DNA of 64,000 bases from an uncultured Lachnospiraceae bacterium. GTDB lineage: Bacteria > Bacillota > Clostridia > Lachnospirales > Lachnospiraceae. Where the stretch lies: NCBI GenBank assembly GCA_947586255.1, contig CANPXP010000007.1:27971-91970 (forward strand), written 5' to 3'. Both the position numbers and the translations under genes were made by a program. The notes beneath the pieces were generated by a model. The model searched no databases, was not told the DNA's origin, and was given only the letters and a program-made list of their open reading frames with translations. Of this stretch, positions 1 through 8,995 are shown one piece after another (position 1 is the first letter of the stretch; each line of letters starts with the position of its first letter).

Positions 1-1
1 C

Positions 2-1357
2 GAGAATGTGGGAGGAATTTCCAAATATCTGAGCAATATCAGGACGGCTAACATGTATCTGGACCTGAAGGAAGGCGTCTACAATTCCCTGCACGGCAAA
101 TCGAAGTACGGAGACAAGGTGGTCTATCAGATCAGGCGGGCCAAGAACAGCTTCAAGCAGCTGGTTGTACCCGGCATGTTCTTCGAGGATATGGGAATCA
201 CCTATCTGGGACCGGTGGACGGCCACAATATTCAGGCGATGGTGCGTATGCTGGGCGAGGCGAGGAAAGTCCGCGGCGCTGTGCTTTTGCATGTCCTCAC
301 CCAGAAGGGCAAGGGCTATGCGCCCGCGGAGAGGCATCCGGCCAGATTTCACGGCGCGGAGCCTTTTGACATCGAGACGGGTCTCCCGACGAAGCAGCAC
401 AGCAAGGCCAACTATACGGATATTTTCTCCACGGTCATGTGCAAGTTGGGGCAGCGGGAGGAACAGGTGGTGGCGATCACCGCGGCGATGGCGGACGGCA
501 CGGGGCTGAAACGCTTCCGCAACATGTATCCGGAGCGCTTTTTCGATGTGGGCATCGCGGAGGAGCACGCGGTGACGTTCGCCGCCGGTCTGGCGGCCGG
601 AGGGATGAAGCCGATCGTTGCGATTTACTCGTCCTTTCTGCAGCGGGCTTACGACCAGATCCTGCACGACGTCTGTCTGCAGAATCTGCCGGTGGTCTTT
701 GCCATTGACCGGGCGGGCCTGGTGGGCAGCGACGGGGAGACGCATCAGGGCATCTTCGACCTGTCCTATCTGTCCTCGATTCCCAACATGCACATTATGG
801 CGCCCAAGAATAAGTGGGAGCTCTCCGATATGTTGAAATTCGCAGTGGCGTCGAACATGCCCGTCGCGATTCGCTATCCGCGGGGAGAGGCGTTCGACGG
901 ACTGCGGGAGTTCCGCGCGCCTGTCGAGTACGGGAAGAGCGAAGCGATCTACGAGGAGCAGGATATCCTGCTCTTGGCGGTGGGCAGTATGGTGAAGGTG
1001 GCGCTCGACGTGCGCACGCGGCTGAAGGAGAATGGTTACGCGTGCTCGCTCACCAATGCGCGGTTTGTCAAGCCCATCGACGAGCAGGCGGTGGAGGCGG
1101 GCTGCGAGAGGCACAGGCTGCTCGTGACGATGGAGGAGAACGTGCTGAGCGGCGGCTACGGCGAGAAGGTCAGAACCTATGTGGACGGCATCGGCGCGCC
1201 GGTGCGCATTCTGAACATCGCGATCCCCGACGAGTATGTAGAGCATGGAAATGTGGAGATGCTGAAGCGGGAGATCGGCATCGACGCGGAGACGATCACC
1301 GACAAGATACTGGCCTGCTGTGAAGCCTGTGGGATTCGGAAAGCAGACGGGCAGTAG
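2..1357 (+). CDS. dxs: 1-deoxy-D-xylulose-5-phosphate synthase, 5' end outside window
   Basis: This thiamine-diphosphate enzyme condenses pyruvate and glyceraldehyde-3-phosphate to DXP, the first step of the MEP isoprenoid pathway, in the cytoplasm. About 451 C-terminal codons are present. Compared with family members of about 620 residues, roughly 170 N-terminal residues, including the GDG diphosphate motif, lie upstream of the window. The reading frame is open from base 2, so the GTG at 8 is an internal codon. Visible signatures are GPVDGHN, the pyrimidine-domain segment GIAEEHAVTF with the catalytic Glu, DRAGLVGSDGETHQG, and a C-terminal transketolase domain. The next gene, tlyA, starts 19 bases after the stop, a linkage common in clostridia. 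Identity is secure. Confidence 0.95.
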   Translation, partial: ENVGGISKYLSNIRTANMYLDLKEGVYNSLHGKSKYGDKVVYQIRRAKNSFKQLVVPGMFFEDMGITYLGPVDGHNIQAMVRMLGEARKVRGAVLLHVLTQKGKGYAPAERHPARFHGAEPFDIETGLPTKQHSKANYTDIFSTVMCKLGQREEQVVAITAAMADGTGLKRFRNMYPERFFDVGIAEEHAVTFAAGLAAGGMKPIVAIYSSFLQRAYDQILHDVCLQNLPVVFAIDRAGLVGSDGETHQGIFDLSYLSSIPNMHIMAPKNKWELSDMLKFAVASNMPVAIRYPRGEAFDGLREFRAPVEYGKSEAIYEEQDILLLAVGSMVKVALDVRTRLKENGYACSLTNARFVKPIDEQAVEAGCERHRLLVTMEENVLSGGYGEKVRTYVDGIGAPVRILNIAIPDEYVEHGNVEMLKREIGIDAETITDKILACCEACGIRKADGQ

Positions 1358-1376
1358 AGACGAAGAGGGAGATTTT

Positions 1377-2282
1377 TTGAAGGAAAGGCTTGATGTGCTC
1401 CTTGTGAAACAGGGATATGCACCTTCCAGAGAGAAGGCGAAAGCGATTCTCATGACGGGGAATGTCTACGTGGACGGGCAGCGCGAGGATAAGGCGGGGA
1501 CGACGTTTGACGAGGAGAGAGTTCATATAGAAGTGAGAGGCGGCACGCTGCGATATGTGAGCCGCGGCGGCCTGAAGCTGGAGAAGGCGATGGAGGTGTT
1601 CCCGATTGCGCTTGCCCACGCGGTCTGCATGGACATCGGCGCATCCACGGGAGGTTTCACCGACTGTATGCTGCAGAACGGCGCGGATAAGGTGTACGCC
1701 GTGGATGTGGGGCACGGCCAGCTGGCGTGGAAGCTCAGAAACGACGAGCGGGTCGTCTGTATGGAGAAGACCAATTTCCGTTATGTGAAGCCGGAGGATA
1801 TCGGGGAGCGGATCGATTTCGCCTCGGTGGACGTCTCGTTTATCTCGCTGACCAAGATATTGATTCCGGCCAGAAACCTGCTGTGCGGCGGCGGAAGCGC
1901 CGTCTGCCTGATCAAACCGCAGTTTGAAGCCGGCAGGGATAAGGTGGGAAAAAAGGGCGTTGTCAGGGAGGCAAAGGTGCATGAGGAAGTGGTGCGAAAG
2001 ATCGTCGACTACGCGGATCTGATCGGCTTTGACGTGCGCGGCCTCACCTATTCTCCGGTCAAGGGGCCGGAGGGCAATATAGAGTATCTGCTGTTCTTGG
2101 AGAAGCGCAAGATCATCGCGGACGAGATTGTGAGTATGACGGAGCAGGAGGCGGAGAGAGCGCTGCGGGAGCTGATACTGGACGGGGCCGGCAGATCATG
2201 TGACGGCGATATGGAGGCTCTGGTGCGCAGCACGGTGGAGGAGGCCCACCGCGCGCTGGACGAGGGAAAGACAGAGGAATGA
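1377..2282 (+). CDS. tlyA: TlyA-family rRNA methyltransferase (S4 plus FtsJ-like domains)
   Basis: This is a predicted SAM-dependent 2'-O-methyltransferase acting on rRNA, of the TlyA/YqxC type. The N-terminal S4 RNA-binding domain (residues about 1-60, RLDVLLVKQGYAPSREKAK) is followed by a Rossmann methyltransferase domain whose SAM motif reads MDIGASTGGFTDCML, with a later KPQFEAGR segment. I place the start at TTG 1377, preceded by AGAGGGAG at 1364-1371. The frame is open further upstream, but that part overlaps dxs and lies outside the S4 domain. The stop overlaps the nadK start as ATGA, so the two are probably translationally coupled. Modification activity is inferred from the family. 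Confidence 0.9.
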   Translation: MKERLDVLLVKQGYAPSREKAKAILMTGNVYVDGQREDKAGTTFDEERVHIEVRGGTLRYVSRGGLKLEKAMEVFPIALAHAVCMDIGASTGGFTDCMLQNGADKVYAVDVGHGQLAWKLRNDERVVCMEKTNFRYVKPEDIGERIDFASVDVSFISLTKILIPARNLLCGGGSAVCLIKPQFEAGRDKVGKKGVVREAKVHEEVVRKIVDYADLIGFDVRGLTYSPVKGPEGNIEYLLFLEKRKIIADEIVSMTEQEAERALRELILDGAGRSCDGDMEALVRSTVEEAHRALDEGKTEE

Positions 2283-3127
2283 AGCAATTTTATGTGATCG
2301 CCAACAAGGCGAAGGATCCGCGGGGTGTCTATACGAAGCGGATCACGGAATATCTGGAGGCCCACGGCGGCCGGGGAATCTGCGTGGACGGCGAGGCGCT
2401 GGAGGAAGATGCGGAGTCCGGGCGCTGTTATTGCGGGGACGAGGCGGAATGCGCGCTGGTGCTCGGCGGGGACGGGACGCTCCTTCGGGCGGCGCGCAAT
2501 ATGATGAACAGGGATATTCCGCTTCTTGGCATCAATCTCGGCACGCTGGGATATATGGCGGAGGTGGAGATCGGCGCGATCGAGGAGGCGCTGGGCAAGC
2601 TGCTGGCGAATGATTATACGCGGGAAGAGCGCATGATGCTGGCGGGCAATGTGTACAAACAGGACTATGAGGAGGAGAATTTCGCGCTGAATGATATCGT
2701 GATATCGCGCCGCGGTTCCCTGCAGATTCTGACGCTCTACATCTATGTCAACGGGCAGTTTTTAAACAGTTTCAGCGCGGACGGCATGATTGTGGCGACG
2801 CCCACGGGCTCTACCGGCTACAATATGTCGGCGGGCGGACCGGTGGTGGAGCCCTCGGCCAACCTTCTGCTGCTGACGCCGATCTGTCCGCACACGCTGA
2901 GCACGAGGAGTATTGTGCTGGCGCCGGAGGATGAAATCAGGGTCGAGATCCCCCTGGGGCGGAACGGCAGACGGCAGTCCGTGGAGGCGAATTTTGACGG
3001 CAGCCACAAGATCGGCCTGCAGACAGGGGACAGCATCGTGGTGCGCAAGGCGGAGAGAACGACGGGGATTCTGAAGCTGAACACAGAGAGTTTCCTGACG
3101 GTTCTCCACAAGAAAATGAGCGAGTAG
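2279..3127 (+). CDS. nadK: NAD kinase
   Basis: This enzyme phosphorylates NAD to NADP in the cytoplasm. The 282-residue product has the catalytic GGDGT motif (VLGGDGTLLRAARN), the NE/D motif as ALNDIVISR, the glycine-rich TPTGSTGYNMSAGGP segment and LTPICPHTL, which together identify the family. The ATG overlaps the tlyA stop by four bases, and AGAGGA sits just upstream. It belongs to the dxs-tlyA-nadK-argR-recN string typical of Firmicutes. Confidence 0.95.
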   Translation: MKQFYVIANKAKDPRGVYTKRITEYLEAHGGRGICVDGEALEEDAESGRCYCGDEAECALVLGGDGTLLRAARNMMNRDIPLLGINLGTLGYMAEVEIGAIEEALGKLLANDYTREERMMLAGNVYKQDYEEENFALNDIVISRRGSLQILTLYIYVNGQFLNSFSADGMIVATPTGSTGYNMSAGGPVVEPSANLLLLTPICPHTLSTRSIVLAPEDEIRVEIPLGRNGRRQSVEANFDGSHKIGLQTGDSIVVRKAERTTGILKLNTESFLTVLHKKMSE

Positions 3128-3144
3128 CGTGGATACTTGGATAA

Positions 3145-3609
3145 ATGAACTATAACAATAAAAAGCAGAGACATGAGAAAATTGCGGAGCTGATCGGCGC
3201 ATACGAGATCGAGACCCAGGAGGAGCTGGCCGAACGGCTGCGCGGAGCGGGATTTCGGGTTACCCAGGCGACGGTTTCGCGCGATATCAGAGAGCTTCAG
3301 CTGTCCAAGTTGCCGATCGGCGGAGGCAGACAGAAATATGTAGCTTTCTCGCCGGACGACGAGCGGCTGGGAGATAAATACAGCAGAGTGCTCAAGGAGG
3401 GGTACGTGTCCATGGCGCTGGCGCAGAACCTGCTCGTTATGAAGACGGTGTCGGGTATGGCGATGGCGGTAGCGGCGGCGGTGGACGCGCTGAAGATCGA
3501 GGAGATCGTGGGCTGTATCGCCGGGGACAATACGATCATGATGGCGACGCGGAGCGAGGAGCAGGCGGCGGCCGTCATGGACAGGCTCGCGAGAATGATA
3601 GAACACTGA
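3145..3609 (+). CDS. argR: Arginine repressor ArgR/AhrC
   Basis: This is the arginine-responsive hexameric transcription regulator of arginine biosynthesis and catabolism. The N-terminal winged helix (residues about 1-75) includes TQATVSRDIRELQL. The C-terminal oligomerisation and arginine-binding domain includes GCIAGDNTIMMA, in which the second Asp of the usual GDD arginine-binding pair is Asn. The length of 154 residues is normal. Position between nadK and recN is the standard Firmicute arrangement. The ribosome-binding site before ATG 3145 is weak. No ARG box was recognised in the window, so its targets lie elsewhere. Confidence 0.93.
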   Translation: MNYNNKKQRHEKIAELIGAYEIETQEELAERLRGAGFRVTQATVSRDIRELQLSKLPIGGGRQKYVAFSPDDERLGDKYSRVLKEGYVSMALAQNLLVMKTVSGMAMAVAAAVDALKIEEIVGCIAGDNTIMMATRSEEQAAAVMDRLARMIEH

Positions 3610-3643
3610 ACGCGGTGTGTTTGACATACAGATGAGGATTGCG

Positions 3644-5326
3644 ATGTTAGAGAGTTTGCATGTAAAAAATCTGGCGCTGATCGACGAGATTGAAGTCACC
3701 TTCGGCAGAGGCTTAAATATCCTGACCGGTGAGACGGGTGCCGGCAAGTCCATTGTCATCGGCTCGATCAATCTGGCGCTGGGCGCCAAGGCCGACAGGG
3801 ATATGATACGGACGGGCGCTGAGTATGCGCTTGTGGAGTTGGTCTTTACGGTGGACAGGCCGGGCCAGCGCGAGGCGATCAGGGCGCTGGAACTCCCCGT
3901 GGAGGAGAATCAGGTGATTATCCAGCGCAGACTTACGCAGAACCGGAGCGTCTGCAGGGTGTGCGGGGAGACGGTGACGGCCAGGCAGCTCAAGCAGCTG
4001 GCGGCGATTCTGATTGACATTCACGGGCAGCACGAGCACCAGTCTCTTCTGGAGAGCGCGAAGCAGCTGGAGATACTGGACGCCTATGCGGGGGAGCGCC
4101 TGACTTCCCGCAAGGAGGCTCTGCGGGATATCTACGCGCAGTACCGCAGGGCGGCGGAAGAACTGGCCGGGAGCGAGGCGGATGAGGAGACGAGGCGGAA
4201 GGAGACCGCGCTGGCGGAGTTTGAGTGCCGGGAGATCGGCGAGGCCGAACTGACGCCCGGGGAGGACGAGGAGGCGGAGAGCGTATACAGGCGGCTCGTC
4301 AACGGGCAGAAGATTGAGGAGGCAGTGTCCGCGGTGCATGCACTGTGCGGCTATGAGGAGGGAGGCGCCGGCGCGGGCGTCGGTCGCGCGCTCAGAGAGC
4401 TCCGCGCGGTGACGGCTTATGACGGGAACCTGGAGAATCTGGAGCGGCAGCTGTTGGATATTGACAATCTCCTGAACGACTGCAACAGGGCCGCGGCGGA
4501 TTATCTTGCGGAACTCGAGTTTGACGGGGAGCTGCTTGACCGCACGGAGAGACGGCTGAACCTGATCAATCATCTGAAGACAAAGTACGGCGGCACGATC
4601 GAGGAGATTCTGGCCTATCGCGACAAGGCGGCGGAAATGTTGGAAAAGTACCGGAATTACGACGCGTACCGGGAGGAGCTGGGCAGGCGGGAGAGCGAGC
4701 TGCGGGCAAAGGCCTTGGACCTGTGCGGCGAGATCTCTGCGATACGAAAAGAATGTGCCGGCACGCTGGCCGCCAGGATGCGGGAGGCGCTCGCCGATCT
4801 GAATTTTGCGGATGTGCGGTTTGAGATACAGGTTTCCTCCTCCGAGGAGGCGCTTGGCGGGAATGGGTATGACCGCGTCGCCTTCCTGATTTCTGTCAAC
4901 ACGGGCGAGGGGCTGCGGGAGCTGTCCCAGGTCGCGAGCGGCGGCGAACTTTCCCGTATCATGTTGGCGTTAAAGACGGTCCTCGCGGACAAGGATGAGA
5001 CGGAAACGCTGATCTTCGACGAGATCGATACGGGAATCAGCGGCAGGACCGCGTGGAAGGTGTCTGAGAAGATGGGGATTCTCGGCAGGGAACATCAGCT
5101 GATCTGCATCACACACCTCGCCCAGATCGCGTCGATGGCGGATACCCACTTCTGTATTGAGAAGCGCGTGGAGAACGAGCGGTCCGTCACGGATATCCGG
5201 GAGCTCGACGAGGAGGGAAGCATCGAAGAGCTGGCGCGTATGCTCGGCGGGGCGAGCATCACGGAGAATGTGCGAAAGAACGCCGAAGAAATGAAAGATT
5301 TGGCAAGAAAAACAAAACAATACTAA
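3644..5326 (+). CDS. recN: DNA repair protein RecN
   Basis: RecN is an SMC-like ATPase that acts early at double-strand breaks. The 560-residue product has Walker A (GETGAGKSIVIGS, near the N-terminus), a central coiled-coil region rich in Glu, Arg and Leu, the ABC signature ASGGELSRIMLALK and Walker B TLIFDEIDTGISG, followed by ICITHLAQIAS. I chose ATG 3644 over an upstream in-frame codon at 3617. It gives the conserved start MLESLHVKNLALID and has GAGG six bases upstream. A hairpin terminator follows the stop, so this may end the dxs-recN transcript. Confidence 0.95.
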   Translation: MLESLHVKNLALIDEIEVTFGRGLNILTGETGAGKSIVIGSINLALGAKADRDMIRTGAEYALVELVFTVDRPGQREAIRALELPVEENQVIIQRRLTQNRSVCRVCGETVTARQLKQLAAILIDIHGQHEHQSLLESAKQLEILDAYAGERLTSRKEALRDIYAQYRRAAEELAGSEADEETRRKETALAEFECREIGEAELTPGEDEEAESVYRRLVNGQKIEEAVSAVHALCGYEEGGAGAGVGRALRELRAVTAYDGNLENLERQLLDIDNLLNDCNRAAADYLAELEFDGELLDRTERRLNLINHLKTKYGGTIEEILAYRDKAAEMLEKYRNYDAYREELGRRESELRAKALDLCGEISAIRKECAGTLAARMREALADLNFADVRFEIQVSSSEEALGGNGYDRVAFLISVNTGEGLRELSQVASGGELSRIMLALKTVLADKDETETLIFDEIDTGISGRTAWKVSEKMGILGREHQLICITHLAQIASMADTHFCIEKRVENERSVTDIRELDEEGSIEELARMLGGASITENVRKNAEEMKDLARKTKQY

Positions 5327-5358
5327 ATGAAATTCAAAAAAATATCACATACTAGAGA

Positions 5359-5384
5359 GGACACGCATTTTGTGTGTCCTTTTC
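5359..5384 (+). terminator. Rho-independent terminator after recN
   Basis: An 8-bp stem (GGACACGC pairing with GTGTGTCC, one G-T wobble), a 5-base loop and a TTTT tail lie 32 bases after the recN stop. Confidence 0.7.
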
Positions 5385-5442
5385 CTGTGCCGTTTTTTGA
5401 CGGACAAAAGGCCATGATGCGAAGAGATGAGGAAGTGATGAA

Positions 5443-6777
5443 TTGGACAGAGCAATCTATATGACAAGGGAACAGAAGAGGACGTACCGCATATTCCTGT
5501 ATGCGCTTCTGGTGACGGCGGTCGCCGCGCTTCTGGTTACGGCTTATCTGGCATACTGGAATAAAATCCCCTCGACGATCAGGATCCGCGCGGGTGTGGA
5601 GCAGGAGCTGGATTTTGGGGTGCCTGTGTCCGGGGAGATCCGCAGGGTTGAGGAGGCGGCGCAGGTTTCCGCCATGCCGCAGGACATATCCGGCGCGGCT
5701 GCAGAGAGTGCGGCTGACAGCGCGCGGAGTATTCACGTGGACTTCGCGCACAAGGTGAGAGTCAGGGCCGGCGAAGTCGATACTTATCGGATGAATCTCA
5801 AGTTGTTCGGCATTCTTCCCTACAAAGATGTGAACGTCGAGGTGATCCAGGACAAGCTGCTGATCCCGTCGGGAATTCCGATCGGTATCTATGTGAAGAC
5901 GGACGGGGTGCTGGTGGTGGGTATCGGGGAGTTCGAGAACGGCGAGGGCAGAAAGGTGTCCCCGGCGAAATATGTGCTGCAGAAGGGCGATTATATCCTG
6001 ATGATCGACGGGGAGAAAATCGAGAATAAGAAACAGCTTGTCCGTCTGGTCGAGGAGTCCGACGCGGAGAGCATGGTGCTAACGATCCGGCGTAACGATG
6101 AGGTGACCGACGTCATGATTCGGCCGGAGAGCAACAGAAACAGTGAGCGGAAGCTCGGCGTCTGGATCCGCGACAACGCGCAGGGGATCGGGACGATGAC
6201 TTACCTGGACACGGACGATACCTTTGGCGCTCTGGGCCACGGCATCAACGACGTGGACACCTCGGCGCTGATGGATCTGGAGGAGGGCACGCTGTATCGT
6301 ACCGAGATTGTAGGCATCACGCGGGGCAGCAGCGGATCGCCGGGAGAGCTGACCGGCTATATCGAGTACGACAGCGACAACGTGATCGGGGAAATTACGG
6401 AAAATACGACGGAGGGCATCTTCGGGGTGTGCAGCGGCGAAACGGAACAGACGCCGCCCATGGAACCGATTCCCATCGCCCTGAAGCAGGAGATATCGAC
6501 GGGCCCGGCACAGATCATCTGCTCCGTCACGGGGGAGCCGGAATTCTATGATGTGGAGATCATTGAGCTGAATCCGGAGCACGGCGATATCAACCGGGGG
6601 ATAGTGATTCAGGTGGTGGACGAGAAGCTGCTGACGCTCACGGGAGGTATCATTCAGGGTATGAGCGGCAGTCCGATCATCCAGAACGGCAGGCTGGCCG
6701 GCGCCGTGACGCACGTGCTCGTGCAGGATTCCACGAAGGGATACGGCATTTTTATCGAGGAGATGCTGGGACACTGA
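5443..6777 (+). CDS. spoIVB: SpoIVB peptidase (S55 family)
   Basis: SpoIVB is the forespore-secreted serine peptidase that signals pro-sigma-K processing in the mother cell. The 444-residue product has an N-terminal membrane anchor (residues about 14-38), a PDZ domain (about 140-225) and the S55 domain. The likely catalytic His lies in GALGHGIND, and the catalytic Ser in GGIIQGMSGSPIIQNG, followed by VTHVLVQDSTKGYGIF. The start is TTG 5443 with GAGG at 5429-5432; ATG 5461 is an alternative that would remove six residues. It lies directly upstream of the Spo0A-like gene, as in Bacillus and clostridia, and implies at least ancestral endospore formation. Confidence 0.93.
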   Translation: MDRAIYMTREQKRTYRIFLYALLVTAVAALLVTAYLAYWNKIPSTIRIRAGVEQELDFGVPVSGEIRRVEEAAQVSAMPQDISGAAAESAADSARSIHVDFAHKVRVRAGEVDTYRMNLKLFGILPYKDVNVEVIQDKLLIPSGIPIGIYVKTDGVLVVGIGEFENGEGRKVSPAKYVLQKGDYILMIDGEKIENKKQLVRLVEESDAESMVLTIRRNDEVTDVMIRPESNRNSERKLGVWIRDNAQGIGTMTYLDTDDTFGALGHGINDVDTSALMDLEEGTLYRTEIVGITRGSSGSPGELTGYIEYDSDNVIGEITENTTEGIFGVCSGETEQTPPMEPIPIALKQEISTGPAQIICSVTGEPEFYDVEIIELNPEHGDINRGIVIQVVDEKLLTLTGGIIQGMSGSPIIQNGRLAGAVTHVLVQDSTKGYGIFIEEMLGH

Positions 6778-6801
6778 CGCCGTCAGTGCGATGCCTTACT
6801 A

Positions 6802-6830
6802 TTCCATAGCATAAGTTCATTGATTATAAT
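6802..6830 (+). promoter_or_regulatory. Possible promoter of the Spo0A-like gene
   Basis: A perfect -10 hexamer TATAAT lies at 6825-6830. The best -35 match 17 bases upstream (TTCCAT, 6802-6807) is poor, so this is tentative. Confidence 0.3.
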
Positions 6831-6904
6831 AGTTTATGTCAAAAGCCGTCAACAGACGGAGCAAATGGCGTAATAAGGGAATTATGGATATGGAGGAGAG
6901 TGTG

Positions 6905-7420
6905 ATGGAGACATTAAACGTGACGGCGGCAAGAGATCAGGAACAGTTCTATCGAATACTGGATAATCTTATCAGCGCGAACAAGGAATTTCAGATTATG
7001 ATCACGGTTCCTTCGGGGACAAGAGAGGAGATCCGGCCGGCGGAGACGCTGATCCGGACAGATGTGCCGCACGACCTGGAAAAGGATGTGACGGACATGA
7101 TTCATGAGATCGGCGTGCCGGCGCATATCAAGGGCTATCAGTATCTGCGGGAGGCGATTATGATGTCGGTCGAGGATGTGGAGATGCTCGGTTCGATCAC
7201 CAAGGTGCTCTACCCGACGATTGCCAAGAAGTATCAGACGACGCCGAGCCGCGTGGAGCGCGCCATCAGACACGCGATCGAGGTGGCCTGGTCCAGGGGC
7301 AGGATGGAGACGCTGGACGCTCTGTTCGGCTACACGATCAACACCGGCAAGGGCAAGCCGACCAACTCCGAGTTTATCGCCCTGATCGCGGACAAGATCA
7401 GGCTGCAGTACCGCGGCTGA
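6905..7420 (+). CDS. Spo0A effector-domain protein lacking the receiver domain
   Basis: The last 110 or so of 171 residues match the Spo0A DNA-binding domain closely: [53 protein letters not shown] and a KPTNSEFIA segment. Full Spo0A is about 260-270 residues with an N-terminal receiver domain. Here the first 60 residues carry no phospho-acceptor Asp context, acidic pocket or conserved Lys of a receiver. The gap from the spoIVB stop (127 bases) is too short to hold one. I chose ATG 6905, which has GGAGGAG at 6892-6898; an open frame back to 6836 adds only 23 residues and no domain. Genomic position is that of spo0A. It may be a phosphorylation-independent or competing regulator, or a degenerate spo0A; a full-length copy may exist elsewhere. 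Confidence 0.85.
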   Translation: METLNVTAARDQEQFYRILDNLISANKEFQIMITVPSGTREEIRPAETLIRTDVPHDLEKDVTDMIHEIGVPAHIKGYQYLREAIMMSVEDVEMLGSITKVLYPTIAKKYQTTPSRVERAIRHAIEVAWSRGRMETLDALFGYTINTGKGKPTNSEFIALIADKIRLQYRG

Positions 7421-7452
7421 CGTTCGCCTTATTTTTCAAAATAATCCTTTTA

Positions 7453-7476
7453 TTGACAGCGGAAATGCTGTATAAT
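7453..7476 (+). promoter_or_regulatory. TTGACA and TATAAT pair upstream of glgA
   Basis: Perfect -35 and -10 hexamers occur before glgA, but only 12 bases separate them, far below the usual 16-18. Either one element is used with a weak partner, or the pair is fortuitous. Confidence 0.3.
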
Positions 7477-7521
7477 AAAGCATAAGAGATTATCGAATCA
7501 TCTATATGTTGGAGGGTTAGC

Positions 7522-8967
7522 ATGAAAAATATTTTGTTTGTGGCGTCGGAAGGGGTTCCTTTTATTAAGACGGGCGGCCTCGCGGACGTCGTGGGTTCGC
7601 TGCCGAAATGTATCGACAGGCAATATTTTGACGTCCGGGTCATTCTCCCGAAATACACCTGCATGAAGCAGGAGATGAAGGATATGCTTACCTACAGGAC
7701 GCACTTTTATATGGATTTCCACTGGAAAGAAGAGTATGTGGGTATCCTGGAAGCGGAAGTGGACGGTGTAAAATATTACTTTATCGACAACGAGTCGTTT
7801 TTCAGCGGCTTCAGGCCGTACGGCGACAACGCGCTGTTCGAGATCGAGAAGTACGCGTTCTTCTGCAAGGCGGCGCTGTCGATTCTGCCGGTAATCGATT
7901 TCAGACCGGATCTGATTCACTGTCACGACTGGCAGACGGGCCTGATTCCGGTTTATCTGAAAGAGAGATTCCAGGGCGGCGATTTCTATCGGGGCATCAA
8001 GACCGTCATGACGATCCACAATCTGAAATTCCAGGGCAAGTGGAGCGTCAAGGAGGTCAAGGAGATCACGGGACTGCCGGATTACTATTTCACCTCGGAT
8101 AAGCTGGAGGCGTACAAGGACGCCAACCTCTTAAAGGGCGGTCTGGTGTACGCGGACGCGATCACGACGGTCAGCGATACATACGCGGAGGAGATCAAGA
8201 CAGCCTTCTACGGGGAGGGCCTCAACGGTCTTCTGTGCGCGCGGGCGAGAGATCTTCGAGGTATTGTCAACGGCATCGACTACGAGGAATTCAATCCGGA
8301 GACGGACCGCTATCTCGAGGCGCACTACAATGCGGTGAACTTCCGCAAGGAGAAGGTCAAGAACAAGCGCGCGCTGCAGGCGGAGCTGGGTCTGAACCAG
8401 GATGACAAGGCGATGATGATCGGCATTGTCTCCCGTCTGACGGGACAGAAGGGCTTCGATCTGATCGCCTATGTCATGGATGAGCTCTGTCAGGACAACG
8501 TGCAGATCGTTGTTCTGGGAACCGGCGAAGAGCAGTACGAGAATATGTTCCGCCACTTTGACTGGAAATATCACGGGAAGGTGTCGGCGAACATCTATTA
8601 CTCCGACGCGCTCTCCCACAAGATCTACGGCGCCAGCGACGCGTTTCTCATGCCCTCGCTGTTTGAGCCCTGCGGCTTAAGCCAGCTGATGTCCCTGCGC
8701 TATGGCACGATCCCGATCGTGCGCGAGACGGGCGGCCTGAAAGACACCGTGCAGCCCTACAACGAATATGAGGGAACGGGAACGGGCTTCAGCTTCACCA
8801 ACTACAACGCGCACGAGATGCTGGGAACGATCCGCTACGCGGAGCACATCTACTATGACAAGAAGCGCGAGTGGAACAAGATCGTTGACCGGGCGATGGC
8901 GGTCGATTTTTCCTGGCATGTGTCCGCGAAGAAATATCAGGAGATGTATGACTGGCTGATCGGTTAG
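7522..8967 (+). CDS. glgA: Glycogen (starch) synthase
   Basis: This GT5 enzyme transfers glucose from ADP-glucose to the non-reducing end of alpha-1,4-glucan in the cytoplasm. The 481-residue protein starts with the substrate-binding KTGGLADVVGSLPK motif, has an N-terminal GT5 domain with HCHDWQTGL, then a GT-B C-terminal domain with IVSRLTGQKGFD, PSLFEPCGLSQL and RETGGLKDTV. The start has GGAGGG upstream (TTGGAGGGTTAGC). No glgB, glgC, glgD or glgP lies nearby, so it is a stand-alone locus in this window. Confidence 0.95.
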   Translation: MKNILFVASEGVPFIKTGGLADVVGSLPKCIDRQYFDVRVILPKYTCMKQEMKDMLTYRTHFYMDFHWKEEYVGILEAEVDGVKYYFIDNESFFSGFRPYGDNALFEIEKYAFFCKAALSILPVIDFRPDLIHCHDWQTGLIPVYLKERFQGGDFYRGIKTVMTIHNLKFQGKWSVKEVKEITGLPDYYFTSDKLEAYKDANLLKGGLVYADAITTVSDTYAEEIKTAFYGEGLNGLLCARARDLRGIVNGIDYEEFNPETDRYLEAHYNAVNFRKEKVKNKRALQAELGLNQDDKAMMIGIVSRLTGQKGFDLIAYVMDELCQDNVQIVVLGTGEEQYENMFRHFDWKYHGKVSANIYYSDALSHKIYGASDAFLMPSLFEPCGLSQLMSLRYGTIPIVRETGGLKDTVQPYNEYEGTGTGFSFTNYNAHEMLGTIRYAEHIYYDKKREWNKIVDRAMAVDFSWHVSAKKYQEMYDWLIG

Positions 8968-8995
8968 CCGGAATGACTGAAATGAAACGAAGTGT

